Below the pieces are notes generated by a model, which was not told the DNA's origin, ran no database searches, and saw only the letters and a list, made by a program, of their open reading frames with translations. Below, in pieces: positions 23,235 to 32,617 of a stretch of 64,000 nucleotides of DNA. The translations under genes were made by a program, and so were the position numbers. The number at the start of each line of letters is the position of its first letter. The first letter of the stretch is position 1. Source of the stretch: Gramella sp. KN1008 (GTDB lineage Bacteria > Bacteroidota > Bacteroidia > Flavobacteriales > Flavobacteriaceae); contig NZ_SJDV01000002.1 in NCBI RefSeq assembly GCF_004332155.1, forward strand, positions 474,557 to 538,556, given 5' to 3'.

Positions 23235-25625
23235 TTAATAACTCCCAATTGGTGAACCATCCGGGATCTTAGGAACATTTATGTCAAGTTTGAACTCTTC
23301 AGGTTCTTCCCTGAAACGCTTAATATTCCTGTACATTTCTGCCGAAACCGCATCCTTTCGAGTTCTGAGCCAGCTTGCAAGTTCATCCACCTTCTGATTG
23401 GCTACAGACCTTACCAGCGGAGTGAATTCCTCATTAACAGCCAGGTTCAGCAAATGTTTGAACACTACAAAATTGATGGTGTTCTGAACACTTTTCAGGT
23501 ATTCATCTTTTTTATCATTTTTAATGGTCTGGGATATGGTCTCATCAAGCACATAATCAAGCCCGGGAAGTTTCCTGTCTATAGCATGCTGCTGAACCAG
23601 TCTTTCTGCTCTTGCCGGATGAAACAATAAAGCCAGGGTCATATCGCCAGCAGTTGCAGGTGCGCCAAGCGCATCAAAGGCAACATCAGTATTACTTTTA
23701 AAAGTTTCACGGTCTCTTGAATATCCAAAGGCTCGTGGTGGAAATAATTCCAGTTTCTCTTCTGGAATTGCCAGTTCTTCAGCCAATAATGTTTTAAGAA
23801 TACTCTCCAGCGCCTTTTTCTGAAGTTTCTCATCAAGATGCTCAACTATATCCTCCCTTCCTCCTTTAACGGCATAACTGTATTCAAGTCCGCCTATCAT
23901 TTTTACCGCGGCTTCGGTTTGATAGCGATGAAAGAAATACAGAGGGACAAATACATCTTCCAGGACAGAATAAGGCTCATTGGTTCTGATATTATCTTTT
24001 GAAAAGTTCTGAATGGCTTGCTCCCTAATATCGAGGACCCTTTCCAGTTCTTCGGCGGCATCCTGACCGTTATCCCACAGATGGGCAAAAGCATGGGCTC
24101 CTCCGGTTGCTCTGGCATCGGAATCTGTAATAAATTTAAGGCCTTCTAGCTGGGCATCCTCAAGAACAGAATTAAGGTATTCTCTTTCCTCCATTCCTTC
24201 AGGGATGTCACTGTAACTGTATTTAACGGTTACCTTATCCCACTCACCTATTCCGGTATCGTAAGCATTTGTAAATTCTATTTCTCCATTATTCAGTTCA
24301 AACTGAGGATGGGGATAATCCATCACAGAAGCTCTATCATTGGTACTGGCTGCGAAATTATGAGTAAAGCCAATTGTATGACCTACTTCGTGAGCAGATA
24401 GCTGGCGGATCCTGGCCAGGGCCAGCTCCATCATTGGATCGTGGTTATCATCGCTGTTCTCAAAAGGTTTGTTCATCATCGCCTGCGCAATCATAAAATC
24501 CTGTCTTATTCTTAAACTCCCCAGGCTTACATGGCCCTTAATGATCTCTCCTGTCCTTGGGTCAACCACACTGGCACCATAGCTCCAGCCCCTGGTAGAC
24601 CTGTGCACCCACTGGATAACATTATATCTAACATCAAGCGGATCGGCATCTTCGGGTAGCATTTTTACCTGGAAAGCATTCTCATAACCTATTTCTTCAA
24701 AAGCCTGATTCCACCAGCTGGCTCCTTCCAAAAGGGCTGAGCGTACAGGCTCCGGGGTACCGGGATCCAGGTAATATATAATTGGCTCCACAGCTTCGCT
24801 TATTTCAGCATCAGGATCCTTCTTCTCAAGCCGGTGCCTGATAGCGTAACGCTTTTTGATAGGTTCGTAGACCGGAGATGCGTAATCCATATATGAAATG
24901 AAAATGGCTCCACTCCGCGGGTCGAAAATCCTCTTTTTATAATTATCATCAGGAAGCTTCACAAAGGAATGATGCTGAGTTACACTAATGTTCTTTGGGT
25001 CGGGAACCACAGAATTCACAGTTCTGCTTTTAGGCTCCCCTTCAAAGGTTAACAAAGACTCAAACTCCACATTTTCGGGAAAAGCTTTTGTACGCTCTAA
25101 AGCAAGTGCGCTCTTTGATTTATCAAGTTTATACGTCCCGTAGTTGCCTTTCTTAAGTCTGTCGATGACTCCATGAGTATCCTGCATCAGAAAAGGGGTG
25201 AAATCGATAATATATCTACCATCCTTTTCTTCCTTGATCTCAAAACCAAAGATGACAGATTTAGCAAAGGCTTCTGCAACGCTTTGTCTTTCCGCCTCAT
25301 TTTCAGTAATTGCCCTATAACTCTGATTCGGCTGAACCAGTAATAATTTATTCCCGGCTTTCTGAAATTTAACCACACTTTCGCCACCCAGCTGGCCGCG
25401 ATCCAGTCCAATATCATTGGAGCCAACTCCCGTGGTCAAAAAATGAGTATACAAAAATTCGGTGTCAAGACTGGCTACTTCCAGATATATCTCATCTTCT
25501 TTCTCGTTATAGTGGAAATTGAAGTATCCTTCATAAGTTTTTAGATTTTCTTTTTTCTCGAGGAATTGAGCCTTCATAGCGAATGAAATACTGAAGGCCA
25601 GAATGATACAGGTAAATCTACTCAT
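23235..25625 (-). CDS. Zinc-dependent metalloprotease (gluzincin-like, DUF5117 family)
   Basis: 796 residues with a signal peptide (MSRFTCIILAFSISFAMKAQ), so periplasmic or secreted. The N-terminal part (about 25-280) is the DUF5117-like domain; the catalytic domain carries HEVGHTIGFTHNF near residues 405-420, the extended HExxHxxGxxH zinc site, followed by the Met-turn candidate SVMDYP. The tail (about 700-796) is helical. Family members are uncharacterised proteases. It directly precedes ltaE, and its promoter would be in the 97-bp gap divergent from prfB. Confidence 0.87.
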   Translation of the reverse strand: MSRFTCIILAFSISFAMKAQFLEKKENLKTYEGYFNFHYNEKEDEIYLEVASLDTEFLYTHFLTTGVGSNDIGLDRGQLGGESVVKFQKAGNKLLLVQPNQSYRAITENEAERQSVAEAFAKSVIFGFEIKEEKDGRYIIDFTPFLMQDTHGVIDRLKKGNYGTYKLDKSKSALALERTKAFPENVEFESLLTFEGEPKSRTVNSVVPDPKNISVTQHHSFVKLPDDNYKKRIFDPRSGAIFISYMDYASPVYEPIKKRYAIRHRLEKKDPDAEISEAVEPIIYYLDPGTPEPVRSALLEGASWWNQAFEEIGYENAFQVKMLPEDADPLDVRYNVIQWVHRSTRGWSYGASVVDPRTGEIIKGHVSLGSLRIRQDFMIAQAMMNKPFENSDDNHDPMMELALARIRQLSAHEVGHTIGFTHNFAASTNDRASVMDYPHPQFELNNGEIEFTNAYDTGIGEWDKVTVKYSYSDIPEGMEEREYLNSVLEDAQLEGLKFITDSDARATGGAHAFAHLWDNGQDAAEELERVLDIREQAIQNFSKDNIRTNEPYSVLEDVFVPLYFFHRYQTEAAVKMIGGLEYSYAVKGGREDIVEHLDEKLQKKALESILKTLLAEELAIPEEKLELFPPRAFGYSRDRETFKSNTDVAFDALGAPATAGDMTLALLFHPARAERLVQQHAIDRKLPGLDYVLDETISQTIKNDKKDEYLKSVQNTINFVVFKHLLNLAVNEEFTPLVRSVANQKVDELASWLRTRKDAVSAEMYRNIKRFREEPEEFKLDINVPKIPDGSPIGSY

Positions 25626-25722
25626 TTATCCATTTTTTAAAGCTGTCTAAAACTATAAAATTATCGTTAAATACTTTTCCGAAACTTCCCTAAATTCTAT
25701 TTTTACCACAAATCAATCATGA

Positions 25723-26821
25723 ATGATAACCACTGAAAACATTAAGGATCTTAAGGAGCGCCTGGTTGCGTTAAGGAGGTATCTTTGACATTGATGCCAA
25801 GAAAATCGAAATAACAAATATGGAAGAAAAGACCTTCGCTCCTAATTTTTGGGATGACCCAAAAAAAGCAGAGCAGATTATGAGAGAGGTCAATTCTGAA
25901 AAAAGCTGGGTGGAAGACTATGAAAAGGCTGAAACCCTGGTAGATGACCTGGATGTCATCTACGAATTTTATAAAGAGGAAGAAGCATCAGCTCAGGATG
26001 TTGAAGAACGTCATGAAAAGGCTGTTGATCTTATAGAAGATCTGGAGTTCAAGAATATGCTATCTGAAGAAGGAGACAATATGAGCGCCGTACTTCAGAT
26101 AACTGCCGGGGCCGGAGGAACCGAAAGTTGTGACTGGGCAGAGATGCTCATGCGAATGTACCTTATGTGGGCTGAAAAGCGAAAATATAAGATAAGGGAA
26201 CTCAACTACCAGGCCGGTGATGTGGCGGGGATTAAAACCGTTACTATTGAGATTGAAGGTGAATACGCCTTTGGCTGGTTAAAAGGTGAAAATGGGGTCC
26301 ACCGTTTGGTGCGTATTTCCCCATTTGATTCCAACGCCAAGAGGCATACTTCGTTCGCTTCGGTTTATGTCTATCCCTTGGTGGATGAAAGTATAGAAAT
26401 AGATATCAATCCTGCAGACCTAAGCTGGGAAACCATGAGATCTTCAGGTGCGGGAGGACAGAACGTGAATAAAGTGGAGACCGCTGTAAGACTTCGGCAT
26501 GCTCCTACCGGGATTGTCATTGAAAATTCCGAAACGCGTTCCCAGCTGGAGAACAAGAACAAGGCAATGCAGCTGTTAAAAAGTCAGTTATTTGAAATAG
26601 AACTGCAGAAAAGACAGGCGCAGCGCAGGGAGATAGAGGATTCCAAGATGAAGATTGAATGGGGATCTCAGATCAGGAATTATGTAATGCACCCTTATAA
26701 ACTTGTGAAAGATGTAAGAACCGGAGAGGAAACTGGAAATGTGGATGATGTGATGGATGGTGAAATAGACAAATTCCTTAAATCTTTCCTGATGATGATG
26801 GGACAAAGGAACGAAGATTGA
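25723..26821 (+). CDS. prfB: Peptide chain release factor 2, with programmed +1 frameshift
   Basis: Release factor for UAA and UGA stop codons. The frame opened at 25723 gives 21 codons and then meets TGA (25786-25788); a +1 slip at CTT-T continues in the frame from 25787 to the stop at 26821, total about 365 residues. The slip site is the classic AGG AGG TAT CTT TGA C. The second frame has the codon-recognition motif SPF (in VRISPFDS) and the catalytic GGQ (in GAGGQNVNK). It is divergent from the metalloprotease. Translating from the internal ATG at 25820 would lose the N-terminal helices and is wrong. Confidence 0.95.
25774..25789 (+). promoter_or_regulatory. prfB recoding site
   Basis: AGG AGG acts as an internal Shine-Dalgarno, followed by the slippery CTT and in-frame TGA with C as the next base, as in E. 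coli prfB. RF2 shortage favours the +1 shift, giving autoregulation. Confidence 0.93.
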
Positions 26822-26888
26822 TAATTGTAAAATCCGACTTTTAAAATTTGAATTAATTGATTATTTTAAAAAGGAAAAATTTCGATAC

Positions 26889-27230
26889 ATGCTAAGGATC
26901 TATCATAATACAAGATGCAAGAAATCCAGAGAAGGGTTGGAAATTCTTGAGAATTCAAATAAGGAATTCGAAATCAGGGAATACCTCAAAGAACCTCTTA
27001 GCGAAGCTGAGCTTGAAACTCTTATTGGTAAACTGGATATCGCACCAATTCAGCTTGTAAGAAAGAACGAAAAGATCTGGAAAGAAGAATACAAGCATAA
27101 AGATTTAAGCGACAGGGAGCTTATTACCGTAATGGTTAAAAACCCGAAACTTATTGAGAGGCCAATAGTGGAAGACGATAATAAAGCTGTGATCGGGAGA
27201 CCCCCTTCTGAAATAGAAAAATTGCTTTAA
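26889..27230 (+). CDS. arsC: Arsenate reductase family protein (ArsC/Spx-like)
   Basis: 113 residues of the thioredoxin-fold ArsC family. The active-site Cys is in YHNTRCKKSREGLEIL near residue 10, and the Arg of the substrate pocket would be in NPKLIERPIVEDD. The family reduces arsenate with glutaredoxin, but Spx and YffB relatives share the fold, so the exact role is not certain. The next gene starts 15 bp after the stop, so they may share a transcript. No ars regulator lies nearby. Confidence 0.85.
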   Translation: MLRIYHNTRCKKSREGLEILENSNKEFEIREYLKEPLSEAELETLIGKLDIAPIQLVRKNEKIWKEEYKHKDLSDRELITVMVKNPKLIERPIVEDDNKAVIGRPPSEIEKLL

Positions 27231-27245
27231 AAAGGAATTATAACA

Positions 27246-27614
27246 ATGAAACTTCAACACCGCATAGCATTGATTAGTGTAGCAGCCGCAGCCGTGGCCG
27301 GTTTCGTTTATTCCCAGATCTATATTCATGAAAGGAATCGCAGGGAGATCAAGGATGTGGCCGAGGAGCTGGCACTCACCTGGAAAGACCAGTTAAATCT
27401 TAACGAGGAGCAAACAATGCTTCTTGAAAATTCTATTATAGAATATACGATCAAAAAGAATGAGATCATCAATTCGAGTCTTAACATCAGCCAGCAGGTA
27501 AACAAGCTTAAGGCAATTCAGAGAAATGAACATAAGCATCTAAAGAAATTCCTGGATGAGGATCAGTATGATCATTATATTTTTCTGAATAAAGAGATCA
27601 CCAGAAAATCCTGA
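27246..27614 (+). CDS. Small single-TM or exported helical protein, 122 aa
   Basis: An N-terminal hydrophobic stretch (residues 7-25, AAAAVAGFVYSQI) looks like an anchor or signal, and the rest is helical and charged. The segment LNLNEEQTMLLENSI resembles the LTxxQ pattern of Spy/CpxP-like proteins, but the likeness is weak. It lies 15 bp after arsC and 112 bp before the TonB receptor. I do not recognise a named family. Confidence 0.7.
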   Translation: MKLQHRIALISVAAAAVAGFVYSQIYIHERNRREIKDVAEELALTWKDQLNLNEEQTMLLENSIIEYTIKKNEIINSSLNISQQVNKLKAIQRNEHKHLKKFLDEDQYDHYIFLNKEITRKS

Positions 27615-27686
27615 TTAATAAAATTTTAGGCACTGTTTTATTTATATGGTTATTTGTTTAACAAAATATTAACCGGGATAAATTAA

Positions 27687-27734
27687 ACCAATAGGCTTTT
27701 GATTGGTCATAAAAGAAAAATTGACCATGACCAA
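27687..27734 (+). promoter_or_regulatory. Two competing hairpins over the TonB-receptor start codon
   Basis: ACCAAT (27687-27692) can pair with ATTGGT (27702-27707). Alternatively TTGGTCAT (27703-27710) pairs with ATGACCAA (27727-27734), an 8-bp stem that buries the ATG at 27727. The two share bases, so they exclude each other. This is pairing seen by eye; no regulator or known riboswitch is recognised. Confidence 0.45.
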
Positions 27735-30231
27735 CAAGAAGATTTTCTTCCTGGGCTTATTTTTCAGCCTTTTTAATACTTTTTTATTTACGAGTATAGC
27801 TCAGGGACCCTCAGACCCCCGTCAGTTCACAATTACGGGAAAAGTTATAGACAATGAATTAGAGGTTCCTCTGGAATATGCTACTATCTCTGTGGTAGAT
27901 GTAAACGATCCCAGCAATCTTACCGGTGGTGTTACCAACGCTCAGGGAGAGTTCTCTGTCGAGGTAAAAAAAGGTACTTATAATATTATTGTTGAATTCA
28001 TTTCTTACGAAAACAAAACTTTTGATAATCGTACTATTGATAGCGATCTAAATTTGGGGGTTATCAAACTTGGTCTGGGGTCCGAAAATCTGGATGAAGT
28101 AGTTGTGCGGGCCGAGACCACCCAGGTAGATGTTCGTCTGGACAAAAAGATATACAATATAGGAAAGGATCTTACCACCGCGGGAGGAACCGTAAGTGAC
28201 GCACTGAATAATGTTCCCTCGGTTACCGTCGATATAGATGGAGGAATCAGCCTTAGGGGTAATGAAAACGTACGAATTCTCATCAACGGAAAACCTTCTG
28301 CCATGGCTGGGTTTGGTGACACTAATGTGTTGAATCAGTTGCCTGCAGACGCTATTGAAAGAGTGGAGGTCATCACCTCTCCCTCGGCAAGGTATGATGC
28401 CGAAGGTACAGCTGGGATTCTTAATATCATTCTTCGCCAGAAAGAAACTCTTGGTTTCAATGGATCTTTAAACCTTAATGCCGGCACCCCGGCTAATGCA
28501 GGTATAAGTGCCAACTTAAATTACAGGACCGAAGATTTTAATATTTTCACCACTACAGGATTCAGATATTTTGATGCCCCCGGAGGTGGTTATTTTGACA
28601 CCAGGTTTTTTGAAACTAGCTCCAATCAATTTTCCCGAATTTACGAAGACCGTGATATTGAGAGATTGAATCGGAACTTCAATACCAATATCGGAATGGA
28701 ATATTTCATTAACGATCAGTCTTCAATCACCGGTTCTATTTTCTACCGTGGCGGGGAAGATGTTGATGTTACTACAAACGAAAGCGATTATTACCGAAGA
28801 AATGAGGGGCTTGCCCTGGAAACTACGCGTACCGAAAGACAAAATGAAAACGATAATAGCTGGCAATTTTCATTGAATTATATTAATAACTTCAATAATA
28901 AAGGGCATAAGTTGACAGCCGATTTTCAATATGAAAATGATAGTGAAACCCAGTTTACAACGATAGATGAAGTTATAAACTCCAATCCAGGAGCAGTGAA
29001 TTATGGTCTTTTCGCAGAAAACATAAATACTACTGAAGATCAAACAGAATATCTTATTCAGGCCGATTATGTACTCCCTTTTAATGAAGAGTCGCAGTTC
29101 GAAGCTGGTTATCGTGGAAATTTTGAGAATGAGATCACCGATTATGAACTATTCAACGAGGATCCTGATAGCGGAGAACTGCTTTTCAATGAAACCCTTT
29201 CAAACGTATTTGATTACACCGAAAATGTAAATGCCCTTTATACACAATACGGAAGTAAATTTGGTGATTTTTCCTTCTTGTTGGGACTGAGGTTAGAGAA
29301 TACTCAGCTGAAAGGCAAAATAGATAGTGAACTTACCGAAGAAGAGCTGCAAGAGGCATTTGGAATCCCAATAGATACAGATTTTGACAATAATTATCTT
29401 GGGCTGTTTCCTACTGTGAACCTGATTTATGAGCTGGCCGAGGAAGAAAATATCACACTTGGATATAACAGAAGGATCAACCGCCCGCGAGGCTGGTATA
29501 TTAATCCTTTTCCTTCACGAAGCAGTAACAATAACGTGTTTCAGGGTAATCCAAATTTAAGGCCGGCATATTCCAATGCCTTCGATCTTGGCTACCTGAA
29601 AAGATGGGAGAAATTAACCCTTACATCCTCTATCTACTATCAACATGAAACTAATTCCTTCGAGAGGATCCAGGAAAATGTTGCGGGGTCTAACATTGTG
29701 CGTACCATACCTGTAAATCTTAGCAGCAATGATCGCACAGGAGCTGAACTTGGAGTGCTTTACAACCCGGCTCGATGGTTAAGATTAAATGGTAGTTTCA
29801 ATTTTTTCAGATTTAAAACGGAAGGAAGTTTTGATGGGGTTAACTATGATGCTGAAAATACCAGCTGGTTTGCCCGTTTCAGCTCCAAAGTGACTCTGCC
29901 TGCAAAGATAGATTGGCAAACGAACGCTTTTTATCGGGGTGCGTCTGAAGAAGTTCAGGGTACCAGAGATGGCTTACTTTCAATAGACCTGGCCTTTAGT
30001 AAAGATATTTTTAATGATAACGCTACCCTATCATTGAATATGCGGGATCTTTTGAATTCAAGAAAATGGCAGTCTTACACAATAACCGATACCTACGAAA
30101 GAGACAGTGAATTCCAGTGGAGACGGGGGCAAAATTTTACCGTTTCGCTTATTTACAGATTTAATCAGCAAAAGAAACGTCAGGAAAGAAGAGGTGGTGG
30201 TGATGAAGATTTTGATGAAGGAGGATTCTAA
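27727..30231 (+). CDS. TonB-dependent outer-membrane receptor (OMP_b-brl_3 type)
   Basis: 834 residues from the ATG at 27727; the earlier TTG at 27703 is not favoured. A signal sequence is followed by a carboxypeptidase-regulatory-like domain (FTITGKVIDNELEVPLEYAT, about residues 38-115), a plug domain with VSDALNNVPSVTVDIDGGISLRG, and a long barrel with repeated aromatic strands. A plug phrase IERVEVITSPSARYDAEGT is typical of this receptor class. No SusD-like gene is next to it, so it is not a polysaccharide locus. The C-terminus is Arg/Gly/Asp-rich (GGGDEDFDEGGF) past the last strand. Ligand unknown. Confidence 0.9.
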   Translation: MTNKKIFFLGLFFSLFNTFLFTSIAQGPSDPRQFTITGKVIDNELEVPLEYATISVVDVNDPSNLTGGVTNAQGEFSVEVKKGTYNIIVEFISYENKTFDNRTIDSDLNLGVIKLGLGSENLDEVVVRAETTQVDVRLDKKIYNIGKDLTTAGGTVSDALNNVPSVTVDIDGGISLRGNENVRILINGKPSAMAGFGDTNVLNQLPADAIERVEVITSPSARYDAEGTAGILNIILRQKETLGFNGSLNLNAGTPANAGISANLNYRTEDFNIFTTTGFRYFDAPGGGYFDTRFFETSSNQFSRIYEDRDIERLNRNFNTNIGMEYFINDQSSITGSIFYRGGEDVDVTTNESDYYRRNEGLALETTRTERQNENDNSWQFSLNYINNFNNKGHKLTADFQYENDSETQFTTIDEVINSNPGAVNYGLFAENINTTEDQTEYLIQADYVLPFNEESQFEAGYRGNFENEITDYELFNEDPDSGELLFNETLSNVFDYTENVNALYTQYGSKFGDFSFLLGLRLENTQLKGKIDSELTEEELQEAFGIPIDTDFDNNYLGLFPTVNLIYELAEEENITLGYNRRINRPRGWYINPFPSRSSNNNVFQGNPNLRPAYSNAFDLGYLKRWEKLTLTSSIYYQHETNSFERIQENVAGSNIVRTIPVNLSSNDRTGAELGVLYNPARWLRLNGSFNFFRFKTEGSFDGVNYDAENTSWFARFSSKVTLPAKIDWQTNAFYRGASEEVQGTRDGLLSIDLAFSKDIFNDNATLSLNMRDLLNSRKWQSYTITDTYERDSEFQWRRGQNFTVSLIYRFNQQKKRQERRGGGDEDFDEGGF

Positions 30232-30245
30232 CCTGTTTGACAATA

Positions 30246-30273
30246 AAAAAGGGACTTTTTCAAGTCCCTTTTT
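30246..30273. terminator. Terminator after the TonB receptor
   Basis: AAAAAGGGACTT (30246-30257) and AAGTCCCTTTTT (30262-30273) form a perfect 12-bp stem with a 4-nt loop. It also faces the small minus-strand gene. Confidence 0.85.
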
Positions 30274-30450
30274 TTATACTTTTTCTGCTTTAGCTTTTTT
30301 TCGTGCTTCTCGTTTTTCTTTGATAAGCTCTCCTACAGAACCTCCTATCCAGTAAGGAACAAAGGCCATTAAGAAGATCATTAACCAGAATCCCATTGTA
30401 AGAATAACCAAAAATGCTAAGAAACCAAGGTATTGATCGAATTCGAACAT
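30274..30450 (-). CDS. Small membrane protein, 58 aa
   Basis: From the ATG at 30450 the product is 58 residues: a long hydrophobic stretch from about residue 8 to 37 (probably one or two helices) and a strongly basic tail (KEKREARKKAKAEKV). The track extends upstream to 30507, but the extra residues are polar and lack the membrane pattern. It ends at a shared terminator. The pattern suggests a real small membrane protein of unknown role. Confidence 0.6.
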   Translation of the reverse strand: MFEFDQYLGFLAFLVILTMGFWLMIFLMAFVPYWIGGSVGELIKEKREARKKAKAEKV

Positions 30451-30738
30451 AACAGTCAGGTTTGATTTAAATCTCGTCAAAGATAGGAAGTCTGGCTGGC
30501 TTATCACAGGAATTATTGAATTTTTTGAAGCCTGGACAGGATTGGAACTAAATTTTTCGATTCCTATTAAAATTTGAAAAATTAACTGTATCCCGGATGA
30601 TCCAATAACCTTTTAATTGGAAATTTTAAATTTAGTTGGCTCAAAACCAACACTAAACAATGAGAATACTTCATTCAAAATTGTTAAAAAGTTCGATAGT
30701 CTTCAGTTAAATATTTAATTAATGTTAAAATATAAGTT
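30451..30738. other. Gene-free stretch upstream of the candidate RNA
   Basis: AT-rich with no credible gene on either strand; only short ORFs of about 16 codons. A 5-bp hairpin GTTGG...CCAAC lies near 30634-30650. The promoter of the 58-residue gene should be at the left end. Nothing else seen. Confidence 0.5.
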
Positions 30739-30751
30739 TAATTTTGTTTAA

Positions 30752-30916
30752 GATTAGACATTCTCTATTTTTAATTGCTCTTTTACTTTTTAATAAGTCA
30801 AAAGTTTCCCCCAAAACATCTGACTTATTAGGATTGAATGATTGTTAATAGCAGTCATGTGGAAAGAATAGGTTTACTAAAAGGAATTTCACCAGTTGTC
30901 GAAATTCCTTTTTTTT
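30752..30916 (+). ncRNA. Candidate structured small RNA, possibly 6S-like, in the TonB receptor-fumC gap
   Basis: A TAATTTTG -7 element (30739-30746) precedes it and a strong terminator (30881-30916) ends it, with no gene between. Inside, TAATAAGTCA (30791-30800) pairs perfectly with TGACTTATTA (30821-30830) around a 20-nt loop. Outside that, CTATT (30765-30769) can pair with AATAG (30847-30851), and ATTCT (30760-30764) with AGAAT (30865-30869), with a 13-nt bulge on the 3' side. The whole thus folds as one long, interrupted hairpin. This shape recalls 6S RNA, but I cannot match a family, and no conservation data are available. Transcript start is estimated. Confidence 0.4.
30881..30916 (+). 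terminator. Terminator of the candidate RNA
   Basis: AAGGAATTTC (30881-30890) pairs perfectly with GAAATTCCTT (30901-30910), 10-nt loop, followed by a T-run. No protein gene on the plus strand ends here, which is why an RNA is proposed. Confidence 0.85.
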
Positions 30917-31086
30917 ATTCTTAAATTCAAGTCACAGACCAATTCTACACTCCATTCAATTATTAAACAGTTGTTAAGGATGTTAGGCTTTTCCTTTCTG
31001 GGAGTTTTCCCTCTCAAAAATGATCTTTCCCGCAAAATTAAATTCTAATTTTAATTCTTTTTTTCTGCAAGAATCCTGCTAAATCT

Positions 31087-31094
31087 TAACTTTG
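31087..31094 (+). promoter_or_regulatory. Probable -7 element for fumC
   Basis: TAACTTTG fits TAnnTTTG, 22 bp before the fumC ATG. The ~170 bp between the RNA terminator and this element show nothing else. Confidence 0.5.
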
Positions 31095-31116
31095 TGCAAC
31101 AACCAATTTTAGCATT

Positions 31117-32514
31117 ATGGATTATAGAATAGAGAAAGATACCATGGGGGAAGTTAAGGTTCCTTCAGATAAATTATGGGGTGCACAAACCGAACGCTCT
31201 CGTAATAATTTCAAAATTGGTCCTGCCGGTTCAATGCCGCTGGATATCATATATGGATTCGCCTATTTAAAGAAGGCAGCTGCCTATACTAATTGTGAGC
31301 TCGGAGTTCTTCCTGTTGATAAAAGAGATCTTATAGCTCAGGTGTGTGACGAAATCCTGGAAGGTAAACATGATGATCAATTTCCTCTTGTGATCTGGCA
31401 AACCGGAAGCGGTACACAAAGCAATATGAATGTAAATGAAGTGATTGCGAATCGTGCACATCAGCTTGCTGGAAAAAAAATTGGTGAAGGCGAGAAAACA
31501 CTTCAGCCCAATGATGATGTTAACAAATCCCAATCTTCCAATGATACCTTTCCTACAGGAATGCACATTGCCGCCTATAGAAAAGTGACCAAAGTGACGC
31601 TTCCGGGGCTGATTAAATTACGGGACACCCTTAAAAAGAAATCGGAAGAATTCAAAGATACGGTTAAGATTGGGCGCACCCATTTTATGGATGCCACTCC
31701 CCTAACCCTTGGACAGGAATTCAGTGGCTATGTAGCTCAACTGGATTATGGTATCAGGGCTCTGGAAAATACACTTCCGCATCTCGCCGATCTGGCCCTT
31801 GGAGGAACCGCAGTTGGTACCGGACTAAATACTCCAAAAGGGTATTCCAAGCGTGTGGCTGAATTCATTGCGAAATTCACCGATATGCCTTTCGTTTCTG
31901 CCGGCAACAAATTTGAAGCCCTTGCTGCACACGACGCCTTTGTTGAAACACACGGAGCTTTGAAACAGCTTGCAGTTTCACTTAATAAAATTGGAAATGA
32001 TATAAGAATGTTGGCTTCAGGCCCACGTAGCGGAATTGGTGAGATTATTATCCCTGCCAATGAACCCGGCTCTTCTATTATGCCCGGCAAAGTGAATCCA
32101 ACTCAGTGTGAAGCCCTTACGATGGTTTGTGCTCAGGTTATTGGAAACGACACTACGATGAGCGTTGGAGGTATGCAGGGACAATTTGAATTAAATGTAT
32201 TTAAGCCGGTTATGGCTAACGCATTACTTCAAAGCGCCCAGCTTCTTGGAGATGCCTGTGTGTCTTTTGAAGAACACTGCGCTCGAGGCATTGAGGCTAA
32301 TATACCACGAATCAAAGAACATCTGAATAATTCCCTGATGCTCGTTACAGCTCTTAATACTAAAATAGGATATTACAAAGCAGCTGAAATTGCAAATACG
32401 GCCCATAAGAACGGAACTACTTTAAAAGAGGAAGCTGTAAATCTGGGTTACGTGACCGAAGAACAGTTTGACGAATGGGTAGATCCTAAAGATATGGTTG
32501 GGAATATAAAATAG
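31117..32514 (+). CDS. fumC: Fumarate hydratase class II
   Basis: Iron-independent fumarase of the TCA cycle, converting fumarate and malate in the cytoplasm. 465 residues with all class II blocks: [10 protein letters not shown], the [13 protein letters not shown] region, [12 protein letters not shown], and the signature [13 protein letters not shown] with the mobile catalytic Ser. The ATG is the first of the reading frame. The gene is alone between its own promoter and terminator. No odd features. Confidence 0.97.
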   Translation: MDYRIEKDTMGEVKVPSDKLWGAQTERSRNNFKIGPAGSMPLDIIYGFAYLKKAAAYTNCELGVLPVDKRDLIAQVCDEILEGKHDDQFPLVIWQTGSGTQSNMNVNEVIANRAHQLAGKKIGEGEKTLQPNDDVNKSQSSNDTFPTGMHIAAYRKVTKVTLPGLIKLRDTLKKKSEEFKDTVKIGRTHFMDATPLTLGQEFSGYVAQLDYGIRALENTLPHLADLALGGTAVGTGLNTPKGYSKRVAEFIAKFTDMPFVSAGNKFEALAAHDAFVETHGALKQLAVSLNKIGNDIRMLASGPRSGIGEIIIPANEPGSSIMPGKVNPTQCEALTMVCAQVIGNDTTMSVGGMQGQFELNVFKPVMANALLQSAQLLGDACVSFEEHCARGIEANIPRIKEHLNNSLMLVTALNTKIGYYKAAEIANTAHKNGTTLKEEAVNLGYVTEEQFDEWVDPKDMVGNIK

Positions 32515-32544
32515 ATATTCCTCACATAAAAGTTCATTATTATT

Positions 32545-32585
32545 AAAAAAGCGAAGTAACCTCAATGAGATTACTTCGCTTTTTT
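32545..32585. terminator. Bidirectional terminator of fumC and the CcsBA gene
   Basis: AAAAAAGCGAAGTAA (32545-32559) pairs perfectly with TTACTTCGCTTTTTT (32571-32585), a 15-bp stem with an 11-nt loop. Confidence 0.9.
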
Positions 32586-32617
32586 TTTATGCGGATCTTC
32601 CTGTGGTAGAAAAATGC

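Noticed and set aside
25719..25736. ATG just before the prfB start
   Set aside because: It gives a five-codon frame ending at TGA; the prfB frame begins four bases later and leads into the frameshift site.
30838..30924. 28-codon ORF starting MIVNSSHVERIG
   Set aside because: It reads through the terminator hairpin, so its last residues come from the stem and T-run; not a gene.
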